DNA from: Leuctra nigra
Lineage: Eukaryota > Arthropoda > Insecta > Plecoptera > Leuctridae
Direction: 5' to 3'
Assembly: GCA_934045905.1 (NCBI GenBank)
Contig: OW203762.1
Coordinates: forward strand, 28,056,345 to 28,120,344
DNA: 64,000 bases
Shown here: positions 22,737 through 35,350 of the stretch, piece after piece
Layout: every line of letters starts with the position of its first letter
How positions within the stretch are numbered: position 1 is the stretch's first letter
Made by a program: the position numbers and the translations under genes
Notes under the pieces: model-generated
Databases searched by the model: none
What the model saw: the letters and a program-made list of their open reading frames with translations, nothing else
What the model was told of the DNA's origin: nothing

Positions 22737-23557
22737 GACACCCGATTGGTTTCGTCATGATGAAATCTAAAATTGTCGAAACAGTGACGTGTATGCGAAA
22801 TTTATTTTATGCAAAATTTATTCATGGAATATTGGTCATTGATGCAAATACAATTCACCTATTTAATTATAAAAGATAACCCGTCAGCCAAGAGAAGTGT
22901 TAGCTCAGGTTGCTCAGTTTGCCTCTTGAGTCTTGTTATATCCCTCGATGATGCTCCACATTTCCAGTCGGAAGTTTCTCAAAATCATCTTGGAGTAAAT
23001 TTTCTCACTCGTTGAATTTATTTCCGATGAGCTCGGAATCTTTTTAGAAAACGACTAATAAAAGTATCTGCTTCACGCAATAAAATTTGAAATTGGAACA
23101 AAGTGATCCTTATAATCTAATGCAATAAAGTGGAAGCATTCGAATCAGAATAAGAAATAACATTTTGAACATCAAAGTTACAACTTGATTTATAATCATC
23201 TTTCTAAAGCATCTCGCTGTAGTTTCCGAAGCCTCCTACGCAATCTTATGACGTCGAGTCTCAATACGGTTGGAATACTTCAGGTTCACGACTGACAAAA
23301 CTTGAGTCTTCCTTACGCTGAAAAACATCGGCTTTCCTGTGGGAATAATGGAGGTAAAACACAACCATTGTGTCAGCAGTTTCCTGACTTCGAACTCTAA
23401 ACATCACGTGGAAGCTATTTGCTTGTTTACGTCGCTTACACAAATACAAACATGTTATTTTATTCCCAACCAATAGAAGTTAAGCCAATTACAAGGATCG
23501 TTAAGAGGCCTGGATAAGCGAACGGGAATCGCAAGGTTCGTCAGAGCGGTTTTATGA
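22737..23557. other. non-coding stretch
   Basis: No gene, RNA or repeat recognised beyond short chance frames. Confidence 0.5.
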
Positions 23558-23808
23558 CATTTTGTCTTCCCAATAAATAATTTTAAAAAATCAGATAGTT
23601 GAGTACTTTATGACCTTTGGTATGATCTCAAAGTGTTAAGTACATACGATACTTATGGAAAAATAATCGTATTTAACACTTTGATAAGACACTTTGTCGT
23701 ATCAGAGTTCATAAAGTACTCCAGTGTGTGGCATTATTTAGTCTATTAGGCTGTTATGGGTCGCTACTATCAGATTTTTAAAATTATTTACTGGGGAGAC
23801 AAAATTTA
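23558..23808. mobile_element. foldback MITE, about 250 bp
   Basis: The outer arms pair 23558-23599 (TTTTGTCTTCCCAATAAATA onward) with 23765-23807 (TATTTACTGGGGAGACAAAA), and both continue through AATTTTAAAAA and a TCAGATAGT/ACTATCAGA boundary. An inner inverted repeat pairs GAGTACTTTATGA (about 23601) with TCATAAAGTACTC (about 23709), and CAAAGTGTTAAGTAC with ATTTAACACTTTG. The right side has an extra roughly 45-base segment. No clear target duplication and no frame. Confidence 0.6.
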
Positions 23809-26800
23809 AGAAAATGGAAATCCTGGTGAAAATGATTGAAAGTCACTCTATTTTCCTTGACACTCTCTGTTCAGGAAATAAACGAGCAACTCTTCCAGAT
23901 TTAGTGTATACAGTTAAATCTTACAAAGCAATTGGAGTACTGCTTTTCGTCGACGAGTTGATTAAATAGGTCGATAATGAACAGATGATGCTTTCGACGA
24001 ACCAATTGCTTTTTTCCCACTCTTTCAAGTAGAAATCAGTGAGTTCTTTGAAAATCTTCTGAAGCAGTATATTTTCATGTTCGTTATTCTATATAGAGGA
24101 AATCTACGGTGGGACCTATGCCAGCTGCAGCATTTGCTGACAGGAATTGTCTAGTTTGTAAAACGTTCCAAAACGCGAAAACTGAAAGAGAAAATTCAAA
24201 TTTGTTTCCTACTTTTCAACCAGCAGATATAAAACATTTATGATGTAACTTTAACGATTAATTTCCGTTTTTAATGCAAAAAAGTTGCAATCATAAAACT
24301 TGAGATTAAAATTGCTAAATCGACTAAAAGCAGTGTGAAAACGATATTTTCATATGAATTTATTGTCCGTGTTCGTGAATCGATGCGCCACGAGTCGTGA
24401 CAAAACCTTCGACTTCCCACTTAGTAAATTGTTCAAAACACTCGATCTGTATAATCATTTACCCCACACAGCAACTCTAATCCTTCGCCAACCTTGCTTA
24501 CTTGATTTCTCTAAAACACACTTCAGGCGAGCAAACCTCAGAATCATAATATCATCCTCGTTAAATGATCAACTTGGATCAGATTCCTCTCCAATATTAA
24601 CTTGTCAGAAATACCCGACATGTATCCTGAAAGTATATTGACTACTACGACGTAAAGTATAACTATATATACAAGCTTTCAACTTCTTGAGGTAATTTCA
24701 CGGTGTCTTGGGTTCGATTCTCTCCTGAGGGATGAAGTGAATTGACCCGTGGGCGGACATTGGGGAGTGGACACTGAGTTATGTGGGAAGGTATATACAT
24801 GCGTCACATTGGTCATTCAGTTGGTGGAGAAATGTCGCTGACAGTTTCGCTGGACATTTACATTTTTATTACGTGGAAGTGAAGGAAACTCTTGCCAACT
24901 ACTTTCAGCGTAGAAGATGGCGTTTTTGTTTCGTTCAGGATAAATAGGTTTGGGCGTCTTTTCCTTCCACTTTGTCTTGTAAACTACATGTTCCTCGCAA
25001 CGCATGTAAACTAGGCTGCTTGCTGTGAATATTCATTGCTTATCATCAAAGAAAACAGAGAACGATACATTCTGCTCAAAACAATTATCCAGTGTAAATC
25101 TAATTATTCTACACATGAGATAAATAATAATGTCGAGACTTGGGTGTCATCAACGCACTTCACCTAAACACAATAAAATGATGAATGAGAGGTTTGATAA
25201 AGACTTGCTAAATAACGTCCATTTCTGATGACAGGAAAATGTATCGTAAACATATTGAGCAAATCTCATTTGATAAAATTTAAATTGAGCAGACAGTGAA
25301 TAAGTACTCTGGGATAATAAAGGAAGTTGAGATGAAGAAATAAATTTGATACACACCAAATTTGAATAAATTTGAATTTGATATGTTTGTACCTACATTT
25401 AAATAACATATTTTGCTTGAGGAGCGAGCATGAATTCTTGAAATATTTGAAACTCATCATCTCTGCTTTTACGCCTTTCTGTTCTCGCTTTATCATGATT
25501 ACCTATCCATATCGAGCTGAAATTTGGCCGTCGTATAAGTATAGGATTTTGATTTTTAGTCGTAGAGAGAGAAAGTCAATTTCATGGTTGACTATAATAT
25601 CTAGTTTACTAATCAATAATAAATTACAATTATACATTTTAATTCATTAAAATAACTAACTATTTGTATATAATGTGAATTAATAAATAAATGCAAATCT
25701 CAGAAATTTGGATAAGCTACACTATTATAAATATGATTGTGAAGAATAGAAATGGAACATTAATGAAACTAAAGAATCTAAAAGAGTAAGAGATATATTA
25801 GGGTGATTCTTTTGCTCCACCTGGTATGTTTTCTTTTCATTCATGATTGATGCATTACGCTGTTCTTAGTTGGTCTTATGTTTTCTGTAGTAAAGAAGAC
25901 TGGAATTAAAAATTAAAGATTAAAAATGGGCAGAGCTCACTAAATGAACAGTTAGACATTGTAAGTGTTATTAAAGTTTTAGGCAATGTTTAAATATTTT
26001 TGAAATCTTCAGTCTACAAAATATTGCCCTGTCGATCTTGCATTTCAACATTAATGTATGTTTAATTGGATAGAGGCAACTCATACCCAGCATGTATTCA
26101 GAACAAAGGCTCGCAATATTCTCGCGTTATTAACGTAGTTTTACCTTTTTTGGTTTTGAAATTACATCCATTCTCTCTAACCCTCCGCATTATGTAAAAT
26201 ATGTAAATCTAATAACTCTCCTTATTACTGTTAAAAACTCGCCTTCGTTACGCGAAATTGTGTAGAGAAAACTGCCTATTCTTCAGAAACATCACCATTA
26301 TTAATCAGACTCTATGGGCAGCCTATACATGTCCCCATCTTGTAATACGTACATTCTCGAGAATCTGGGATAAGTCTGGAGAGGTTTTATTCATGCCCTA
26401 ATTGCGCCCCTGTTGAAGCTCTCCTGCCAAATAGGAATGGCATTTTGCATTTTAATAATGCAAATGTCGTTCACGTCGTCTGTGCGACAAGAAATGGAAT
26501 CTTGGCAAAGCATGGCAGTACATTTTCCTGCTAGTAATTGAGAGGATCATTGGGATTTCCTGACCAGAAGAATGACGACTTTCATGCGGTATTCAGGAAC
26601 CAGAAGCGCTTGACTTCGTCGGAAGTTGAGATGATTGTTGAGGTGAAGAGTTGGAGAAACTTTATTATAAAGATATTCAACTACATGAACTTAGAAAACA
26701 AACAAAACCAGACTTCTTCTTCCAGAGAAGTTTATTAAAACACAAGAAATGAATGGCTTGGAATTTGAGTAGTGAGTAAAGGTCACGAAACGTGAATTCT

Positions 26801-27360
26801 CGTGTCGTGATTGTTTATTGGGCTGAACATCTTCTCAGTTATGTTTTCATTTTATTCAACAAATAAGAGAGCTGGATGCGTATTGGATCTATGAAATATA
26901 AAACATCCTATGATCAATACTGCTACTGCAATGAAAACATATTTTTTAATTAAAATTGTAGTTTGTATATCGGACTCGAGCAACTTAAAGAATACTTAAC
27001 AGGGGAGATAAAAAGATTGGATCGCATGGATTTTTAAAATAACATAATGTGATACGGAATACCGATGTTTTGTTTATCTTGTCTCCGTCGACAATAATGC
27101 AAATCCAGTCTCCATGACAAATTCACCACTCTTGTTTGTTTGTGACTGACAGAAAAATGTCAAGATTTGCTTTTCACAGCTTGAAGGAACCTAAAGGAGT
27201 TTCTTCAAACGCAACTAACGAGAGCATCCTTTGACAATTTAAAGCTGGAAGAAAATGTATGTTAGTTCAAGTTTCCACTTTCCCTGCATATTACATTCGA
27301 AAAAAAATGAAACGCCAGTGCTAGTAAAGTATACAGATTAAATATTAATAAGCGGTTGGT
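23809..27360. other. AT-rich non-coding stretch
   Basis: No gene is supported. A tRNA B-box-like GGTTCGATTC lies at 24711-24720 with no convincing A box upstream, so it may be a SINE remnant. Other frames are AT-rich and short. Confidence 0.5.
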
Positions 27361-27485
27361 ACGCACAAGGAGCATCCGGTCGGCGACGATGCGGGCTTCC
27401 TGAACCGCAGGACCGTCGCGACGCCCCTCACGACGCCGGGACGCTGCTCGCGACATCGGGACAAACCTCTCGAGGACGGCGAAAA
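27361..27485. other. CpG-rich islet, possible coding exon on either strand
   Basis: About 120 bp of CpG-dense DNA (GTCGCGACGCCCC, ACGACGCCGGGACG). On the plus strand an acceptor-like CCGCAG at 27399-27404 and a weak donor after GAAACAG bound an open frame that includes TVATPLTTPGRCSRHRDKPL. On the minus strand a true ATG at 27456 gives MSRAASRRREGRRDGP, then VQEARIVADRMLL, before a GTGCGT donor-like site. Neither is recognised. The strand is undecided. Confidence 0.3.
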
Positions 27486-28611
27486 CGAAACAGGTCGATT
27501 TTACGAGCTTATTTTCAGTAACCTTAACAACCAGATGTGCCTCTTAAAGTGTCTTGTGTTAAAGATTTAAGACGTCAGAGAACTCCAGTGCGTAATGGGA
27601 AGTCCCAAGAAACTCGCCACCGCATGATTTGTGTTTTCTACCCACGTTTTATAATGTTTCGCTTTCGACTGCTGTTGTTGGGAATTTATTCTCCAGGGTA
27701 GAGAATAAAGGGTAGCATTTTTTTCTTATTATTTTGACCTTTTCGATATGTTTTGACAATTGAAATAGTCGTTCAATGCTTTCAGGCCAAATTGGCCCAA
27801 CACAATTGGAATGAAAGTGGGAAGAATTGTTTCTGGAAAATGTCAGAGTCGTTTTACACTCGCCCAAGAGGAATCTTGTAGAATAACAAATGTAACGAGT
27901 TTGACTACTTTCCCGATTGTTTATTTTTCTTCGTGGAAATTTTAAGAGCTTTTGAGTAAATGCTTTAAACTTTCAGTTTAATAACCTCATTACAAAAAAA
28001 ATACTCCAAATTATCATAAAAAATCCATGAAAAACCGAGTTTCGCAATAAAATGAATTTTAACCCATAATTTATATTTTCAAATTCATATTTATGCACTA
28101 CATTTACATGAAAGCATAATAATGCTCTCATCTGTATGAAAACGTTATTTGGGGAGTAGGCTATATTCTAAATTACAAAATGAAACTAAACTGAACATTG
28201 TGATAAACAAAAACCAAATATAAATTAAGCACTCGGCTTTAACTTTCCAAAGAGATTATTATATTTTAAAAAATCATACATTATAAGAAGTAGTTTATTT
28301 ATTGATCTTGTTCTCATCCTCGTGTCATTATTCCAGGCACCAGTGGAGAGCTGACGCTGGAACTGTTGTCCGCTGTGCTTTGTCTTAAGTTAATAATGAT
28401 AATAAATGATACGGTTCCAAGATATCATCGCTAATGAACTGTCAAATCAGCGCAGACTCCCGGGTAAGAAATAAAGCTGCGTGAAAAATAATTCGGCTCA
28501 GCTTCTGAAGGTTCGAGATGGGCGAAGAACGAACAGAACAGAATATCGACTCATAATTCAACCCGGCACCTCCATCAGGGAACAACAGGTTGACGAATTA
28601 TCATTGACTGG

Positions 28612-28712
28612 AACGAGGAAAACGCTCTGTGTAACGCGTTGATGAGCGAGCCTTCGTATTGCATGCGATTTGATATGAGTTTGCAAGGTTCTGCTCTACA
28701 GGCCTTGGAACT
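28612..28712 (+). repeat. dispersed repeat family R, copy 1
   Basis: Contains AACGCTCTGTGTAACGCG followed by TTGATGAGCGAGC at 28621-28651, then CTTCGTATTGCATGCGA. The full roughly 85-100 bp is homologous to the reverse complement of 33085-33170, including TCTGCTCTACA and CTTGGAA downstream. Confidence 0.8.
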
Positions 28713-30363
28713 GAAGCGTCAAGAAAGCAGTGACAAAATAACTGAAAATACTTGGCATAAATTTGCAAATATTGCAATATTACCTACCATAAAATGTCCT
28801 TAAAATTACAAAAACGTTTAAAGATAACTACAGATAAGTATGAAAATTTTTTAAGTTGATAGGTCAACAAAAGGATGAGAGCCATTTATTCATTACATTT
28901 ACTGGAATATGACACCATGAATGTTTTAAGCGAAATTTTGTATTTGAAATCAACTCTTGAAAGATAACATTTTTCGAGAAACATTATTCACCACTTTTCA
29001 GTTCAGATAGGCACAACAATTTTCTCGCGTCTACATAATATTATTGCCAACTAAAGGACACCATCTGAAAATGTGTGGGTTGGTTATTTCCCCCACAAAA
29101 AAATAATAGTTTGTGTACTATGTAGCATTTTGAATTGTGAATCTTGCCAACCGCTTTATATCAAAGCTAACCAGTAATGACAGAATGCCAGGAGAAATGT
29201 CAGAGAATGTTGAGTGTGAGAGCCATTTATACATTACTGTAGAATGAAATGATCAAATATGACACCATGAATGTTTTACTAGGGCGAGCTGTGGTTGTAA
29301 GCGGGAAACATGGCAAGAAAATAGATAAATGCGACAAAAATATAAGTTCCTTTCAAGAATTTACAAGTTCTTTCAAGAAACTTCACTCTGATTTACAATC
29401 CAAAACGTTTGTCTTGGATGACGTAACATTATGGTTCAACATCTGGAGAACGCTTTCAAAGAAGCTAAATACACGTTTTGTCTCTCTTGATTCTTCGTAG
29501 GAGAAATTCGAGCAAACAGTAGAGACACGAAATAAAAACAGTAGCATTTTACTTTACTTATATTTAATACCGAACAAAACCTACTCGTAATTTGTGTCGA
29601 GTAAGTATTTCATCCACTTGGATATAGTATATCAATGTTTTTGCTCGTTGAATTGCATTGCAATTGCTGAGCTTCTGACCGCACGAGACGACCTAAATCC
29701 AGCGACTCCCAAGTGAGTGGAAAACATCTCCCGGACGATTTTCACAGAATTCACCGATTCACTGAGTTCATAAATGTCGTTTTTAGAAGACTTTATTTTC
29801 TGAAGACTTTCGAAACCCCGAGAAAAATACTGATGTTCAGGTGCATAAAGTCGGTTTTTTTAGTCCGGAAAGTATTACCAGATATATACGATATTTCAGT
29901 CAGCTGAGCTTTCCAATATCTGTGACATGTTTGAAAGATCGGAGAGAAGTACTTCTGCACGTATTCAATACTTCATTCCTTGCTTACATGAATACTACAG
30001 ATATTAAAAGCAGTATGTAAGTTCCGTGCCAAATGAAGTGTTACAATTCATATTTCTACTTGAATTTCCACTTTTCTATATTTCATATTTGATATCTCAT
30101 ACCAATTCAATTAAAATCCAAACTCTTAAATAAATACTTGACAAAGTTCATTAATAAAAAAATAAAAAAAAACAACAACTATGATTTAGATTGTAACGGA
30201 AGCTCTTCTCTTTCTAAGAAGCAAGTTGGTTCAGGTGGGACACGTATTCCAAAGGTTCCGTGGTCAATTTCCGCAGCCGTTCTTCCGTACTGAGGTTTTT
30301 TAGTGGTCACTAAAATAAGTCCAGAGGCAAATTCTGGGAAAGTTCCCTTCTAATAGCCTACTA
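28713..30363. other. AT-rich non-coding stretch
   Basis: No gene is supported. AGAGCCATTTATnCATTACT and GACACCATGAATGTTTTA each occur twice (about 28879/29220 and 28911/29262), a local direct duplication of about 50 bp separated by roughly 340 bp. The frame at 29249-29500 lies on the second copy and has no recognisable motif. Confidence 0.5.
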
Positions 30364-30480
30364 CCGCCTTCTTCCCACCGTCCATCCTTAACTATTCTTC
30401 ATAATCATCTCCCTATCATCATCATAATCATTCATCTGTCGCCATTAGCCTAGGTTCAAAACATTGCGACTTTTAAGAGC
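30364..30480 (+). repeat. dispersed repeat family S, copy 1
   Basis: Shares CTTCTTCCCACCGTC, ATAATCATCTCCC and GTCGCCATTAGC with the segment at 31830-31955, in the same order and orientation. It is rich in ATC/TCA triplets. The character resembles a retrotransposon tail, but no protein accompanies it. Confidence 0.65.
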
Positions 30481-31559
30481 TCCAAATGAATATAAATTCC
30501 TTGCGCCTGATATCATGATGTGAGGTCAAGAAAAGCGACCTCTACTCTGGTAGGTAACAAGCTTGCACCACCGAAAATTCTGTTACCTCTTTGGTAGAAA
30601 CATAACGTCAGAATAGTGGGCCAACTTTATGAGTTTACATTTATGTAATTTTTTCCTCAAGACGTTTTGAAGCAAACATGTACAAAATTATTACTAAGTA
30701 TGAGCACTCAATAAGATTAAAACATTCTAATAAATACAAAATAGATTATTTATGGTGCAAAAATATATTTAACATCCGTTTAGAGCTTAATTTTACAAAT
30801 TAATATGAAACGAACTGAAAACGGATCTGCTGGATGCAGTATCTTGAATTTCTATCTTCCAGAATTAAAGTACAGAATTTCCACCAGAACAGGTCCAGAT
30901 GGAAATATTCTCATCTTATTTCCCAGAATAGCATATTCTGTTTATTATATTCATCCCTCTTTCATTTAATCGCTTTAAACCAGAACCCAACACTTTCCTA
31001 TAGAGGAAGGATACTTTTGGAATGAAGCCATGCAGGAGTATTAGTAAGTATAGGAACTTATATCCAGCATCTATAATCCTAAGACTTCAGTGTCACTAAT
31101 ATCGTGAAACTTTAACTGGAATTGGGCAGCGCAGTAAAGTCCAGTAGTTGTAGAGCCAAATATATCATCAGGGTGTAGCAATCCGCTTCCTCTTCACTCC
31201 ATGGTACGAGCTGAGTTGCTACTTGACACAGTTGCATTACTGAACATGCACTTGATGCAACGAGACTTGCATAGAATCACAGGTAATGGATTCGACACTT
31301 AAACACTAATTACTAATGAGATAATGATGTTCAGTAATCCAATCTACAGATTAATTAAAATATTTGGAAGTTTCATTCTTTGTTTTGAATAATTAGATCG
31401 TGGCACTTTATCTCAACAATTATTTCATGAATTGAATGAGCGAGCAACTGAATCTGTTTTGCTTTATGTACCAGAGTGCTTAGATGCTATTTTCAAGTTT
31501 CAATGAAAAGCATATTGACTGGATCATATTTCAATTCAATATGGATGTATTTGTTATGG

Positions 31560-31630
31560 TACGGAATTTCGGTTCGAGAATTTTCAAGTATCCGTGCTCG
31601 CTCATCAACGCGTTACACTGAGCGTTTTAA
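31560..31630 (-). repeat. dispersed repeat family R, copy 2
   Basis: On the minus strand it carries AACGCTCAGTGTAACGCG followed by TTGATGAGCGAGC (31596-31627). A GGAATTTCGGTTC segment next to it partly resembles the GGAATTTCG palindrome beside copy 5. Confidence 0.75.
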
Positions 31631-31829
31631 AATTACAACAATTCTTTCAGGTACCTACTTTGTAAATAGATTCCTTGAAAACTATTCATCCCAAAACAAA
31701 AGTAGTAACCATCCATTATTATTATAAGTTCTTATTTACACTAAACTTCCCTATTTTAATAACGATCAGAATATTGGTTTAGCACTGAATTATTTCGTTG
31801 TTTCGAGAGGCAAATGATGGGAATGTTCC

Positions 31830-31955
31830 TTACTAATGCGCCACGGCCGCATTCTTCCCACCGTCTATTCTTATAATATTCTTCTTCATCATCTCCCAAT
31901 CATCATAATAATCAATCATCCGTCGCCATTAGCATAGTTGCAGAAAAGTGCGGCG
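31830..31955 (+). repeat. dispersed repeat family S, copy 2
   Basis: Direct repeat of 30364-30480, about 1.47 kb downstream: CATTCTTCCCACCGTCTA, ATCATCTCCC, ATAATCAATCATCCGTCGCC. Both copies are followed by unrelated sequence. Confidence 0.65.
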
Positions 31956-32280
31956 TTAAACGCTAAAATAATTCACAGTTAATTGAGGTAGAAACAACTT
32001 TGATTTATTTGCACGAAGTTAAAGCGGGCTGCCATTTAAATAGATTTCAAATGTTGTTATGCAATTTCGGGGTCTCAATGTACGGCATTTGAATATTCAT
32101 CAAAATCCCCACGTATTTATATTAAAAACATTATTAAAGTATACCGATACCTATAGTTATAGTAAGCTTACTGTGGTAACAGGATTTTACACACAATTGT
32201 TTTCAATAAAACAAGTTATATTGATTTTTATTGGAATTTACAAGTTGGAAAACGTCAGATTTTTAAGATAGTTCCATATT

Positions 32281-32520
32281 TCAAAATTGCCGCTCGAAAA
32301 CTGATGTATTCGGAAAGAGTAGTATTTCCGATCTTCCGATCGTCAATGATAAATTCTTCATAAGACGTCTTCGTCCGGGTGTTCGCGGGTATGCCGACCG
32401 TCTCATCCACTCATTGACGCTCGGCGGTCCGATTTCACTGCCTCCTATATGACTGGTCGCTGACTGCATGTTCAGCTTGGTTCCGCGGACTGACATCCAC
32501 CAGGCCGATATCCAAGATGG
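32281..32520 (-). CDS. candidate first coding exon with YY1-like upstream motif
   Basis: A minus-strand frame of 71 codons starts at a true ATG at 32496 (MSVRGTKLNMQSATSHIGG, then PPSVNEWMRRSAYPRTPGRR, then LMKNLSLTIGRSEILLFPN) and stops at 32281. It is more GC-rich and codon-balanced than its surroundings. A CCGGCCATCTTGG motif (YY1-type) lies just upstream at about 32511-32524, as at many TATA-less animal start sites. I do not recognise the protein. It could be a small first exon or a chance frame in a GC-rich islet. Confidence 0.28.
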   Translation of the reverse strand, partial: PSWISAWWMSVRGTKLNMQSATSHIGGSEIGPPSVNEWMRRSAYPRTPGRRRLMKNLSLTIGRSEILLFPNTSVFERQF

Positions 32521-33084
32521 CCGGTGTAAACAAACGAAGAACTGTCAGAAAGTGTTTTAAATGATATTTCACGCTAATTTTCACTAAAATACATGTGTTA
32601 ATGTATTTGAAACATAATAAAAGTGTTGTTATTGTTTTAATCAATTTAAATCAGTGTAAATATGATATAATCGTGTTGATAATATCAAAACAATTGAGAA
32701 AGTGAGAGAAGCTGTGGCCGTCCATGCATTTTCAAGGCTCGTTTTTGCCAGCAGTGTTCAGGACAAACCGTTCAACAAATCGGCCTGCAACTTTGCACAC
32801 CTACTGAGTAGGTATTGTAAACCAAGTGGTCTCTTGATAAATGATCCTGTATTTTTTTAAATTAAAACTGGACGCTCGACCAATCAACGTAAAATTGTGC
32901 ATGGTCATGGACAAACATTTTAGGTGCTTTTGTAAATTTTCAGAGTGTATAATCTGTCATTAAAAGTCTGTGTCGTCTGTGTGTTTTAGATTTTTGCGTT
33001 CTTGGATATATTGATCAAATTTCGTGATAGAAATGCCAGATTTTTATAACTGCTCCTTTGTTGATGCATTTCGTTTCGGCTCTT

Positions 33085-33170
33085 TCCAAGATTTGTAGAG
33101 CAGAAACTTTCGAATTCGCATGCAATACGAAGGTTCGCTTATCAACGCGTTACACAGAGCGTTTTCCTAG
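33085..33170 (-). repeat. dispersed repeat family R, copy 3
   Basis: On the minus strand it begins CTAGGAAAACGCTCTGTG and continues TAACGCGTTGATAAGCGAAC, then CTTCGTATTGCATGCGAAT. It is the closest relative of copy 1. Confidence 0.8.
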
Positions 33171-33439
33171 TATATTTGTAGGTTGTCAAGCGAATTTTAA
33201 ATTTTTAAAAACTTATTTTATAATCGCAATTAGGTAACCATAAAACAATAAACAATAATTATGTTTTCAAACAGTGTTAAGTATGCAGTATAAGAAGTGT
33301 AGGATGCACTTGCATCTTAAGAGACTTTATACAGGGTTATTGATGAGGATCTCTCATATTAAGAAAACGTATATTTAAAAAACGTTTTCCCAGAAAAGTA
33401 CGCGACGTTGTAAAGAGCTTTTCATCTTCATAAAAAGCA

Positions 33440-33550
33440 CACTTGTAAAAGATCAGAACTTCACAGCAATCCCGGCACCTCCACGTTCATATAGAAAATA
33501 CACTTGTAAAAGCTCAGAACATTCATTGCAATCCCGGCACCTCCACATTT
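33440..33550 (+). repeat. two-copy tandem repeat, 61-bp period
   Basis: CACTTGTAAAAG starts at 33440 and 33501. Each is followed by TCAGAAC, a CA-rich spacer and CAATCCCGGCACCTCCAC. The repeat ends in the CGGCACCTCCAC motif that is scattered through the window. Confidence 0.85.
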
Positions 33551-34445
33551 ATCTACCGTATCGTATCAATAATATGTTCAATGCATATTGCCGCTTTAAC
33601 AGGCTCTAGTCCAACTTAAAGTTCATAGAGCGACTAACTTTTAATTGAATCCAGCAAAATCCCACACAACTTCACCATCGTTTACTCAAAACACTTTTCT
33701 ACGTCGATAGTCCTTTCGAAAAACCTTCTGCGAAAGAAAAACAGAAGGAAACCCGATGACCTTGGTTTGGCGATGTAATCACGAGATGTCTGCTAAAGCT
33801 TAGTTTCCTGAGCGTCGTTTCATCCCCCATTAGCGCCGCGAGTAAGCAACATGCGACAGTGTTGGGGCGGGGGGGGGGGGGGGGGAGAGGAGAGACACTG
33901 TCGTTGGCGAACAAACAACATGCATCACGTATGAGTTACTTGTACAGAAGCTGCTGAAAGGATTACCCGCGAGGAATCGGAATGACAGCATACAGTGGCG
34001 CGGTGAACTTGTTTGGTTTAAAGTCCCTGCTGAGTACAGAGCTTTCATTGATTACTTGACACTCCCTTGACGAGTAATTATAAAACTTTTTCACATTTTT
34101 ATTGTTCGTCACTTTTTACAGTAATTATTTCTAGTCTATATCACTTCCTGAACAAATCTACACTTTTTGCAGACTTTTCTACTTTATAACACGTTCATCA
34201 AGTATTGATTAAGCTTGCTGAGCGAGCTTTTCCATTTGAAACGTTGGATCAAATCTTTGTGTGTGCTCTTTTCTAATTTCAGGTCAACAAAGTATTGGAT
34301 CAGGCACTTAAAAAAAAAAAAAAAAATTAATTACATTCATGTCTATAACATTTTGATTTCTAACAAGATCGGTGTGTTGGTTTTACAGGAAAATTGGCGT
34401 ATAATTTATATTCCGCTTTACTGCTTCTTCGCATTCAAGGAAATT

Positions 34446-34476
34446 GCTTATCAACGCGCTCACTGAACATTTTCCC
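34446..34476 (-). repeat. dispersed repeat family R, copy 4 (short)
   Basis: The minus strand reads GGGAAAATGTTCAGTGAGCG, then CGTTGATAAGC. This is a truncated and diverged copy of the family core. Confidence 0.5.
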
Positions 34477-34724
34477 ATTTATTTATTGTCTGTATTATTT
34501 TAGTTTTTCACACTCTTTTAGAGTCACCGAGGGGTGACAGGCTGTTCAAGAGTCGACAGGACTCACAGAAAATTTCGATTCCGATGTAAAAAAAATCCTA
34601 GAAATGCTTGAAAATGCATTAGCTCTGGATTGTACGTGACATTTGTGACATTTAATCGTGTGTTGCATGTTGCATATACTGCTGTGAAGTAAGTTATTTT
34701 AATTCAAATATTGAAAACCACAAA

Positions 34725-35065
34725 AACACATAAAAAGGCGGCCCTTACTTTTATCTTAACGGCTTGACCGATTGTTTTTAAAATTTCAGCATAGAGATAA
34801 AGAGTTAATATGTGTCTCTAGTGATCCGAAAAATAATAAAAAATGTTTTTTCTCGTTTTGAGGAAGTGCTAATACATGCTAATACAGTGCTCATACATGG
34901 GCAATATATGAGTCTTTTTGGCACCTCTGCCCTGAAATAACTAAACAAAAATTAAAACTTTGGGGCTACTAGAGACACAGATCTACTCTTTATCTACAAC
35001 CTGTGAAAATTTAAAGACCGTCGGTAAAGCCGTTTAGAAAAAAGTATGGACCGACTTTTTGTGCT
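34725..35065. mobile_element. foldback MITE, about 340 bp
   Basis: The left arm (34725-34835) pairs with the right arm (34950-35065). ACAnnAAAAAGGCGGnCC pairs with GGnCCGACTTTTTGTG, AACGGCTTGACCGA with TCGGTAAAGCCGTTT, and GATAAAGAGT with ACTCTTTATC. GTGTCTCTAG pairs with CTAGAGACAC. Arm identity is roughly 75-80 percent by eye, so this is older than copies A and B. The AACGGCT-n2-ACCGA phrase is also found in the composite element repeats. Confidence 0.65.
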
Positions 35066-35294
35066 TCATAAAACATGGATTTCATCAAGTATTGTAGACT
35101 CATAAATACCCGATTTCGCCATGAAAAGTCAACTCATCGATGGGCGTCATATGCTGCCCGGTCCGCCACTGCTCTCACCCACCCCCTGCAAATCTTCTCT
35201 CCATCATGCAACATGGCAGCTCACATAATCCTTTACCTCATTCACTCAGTTGACTGGTTTTCAATGCACTTTAGACAGATTTGAACGTTTTGTC

Positions 35295-35345
35295 GTCCGA
35301 GCTTTGGACTAATCGGACCTGGTTCGACTCCCATCTGGGTCACGA
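35295..35345 (+). repeat. tRNA-type B-box segment, possible SINE remnant
   Basis: GGTTCGACTCCC at 35321-35332 matches a pol III B box. It is preceded by GTCCGA and TCGGAC, which can pair as a stem. No full cloverleaf or A box could be drawn. Confidence 0.3.
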
Positions 35346-35350
35346 TTGTC

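Noticed and set aside
24711..24735. SINE with pol III promoter
   Set aside because: A B-box-like GGTTCGATTC is present but no A box at the right distance and no second copy in the window.
33699..34048. Proline-rich minus-strand frames near 33.87 kb
   Set aside because: The proline runs are translations of the 17-base G homopolymer.
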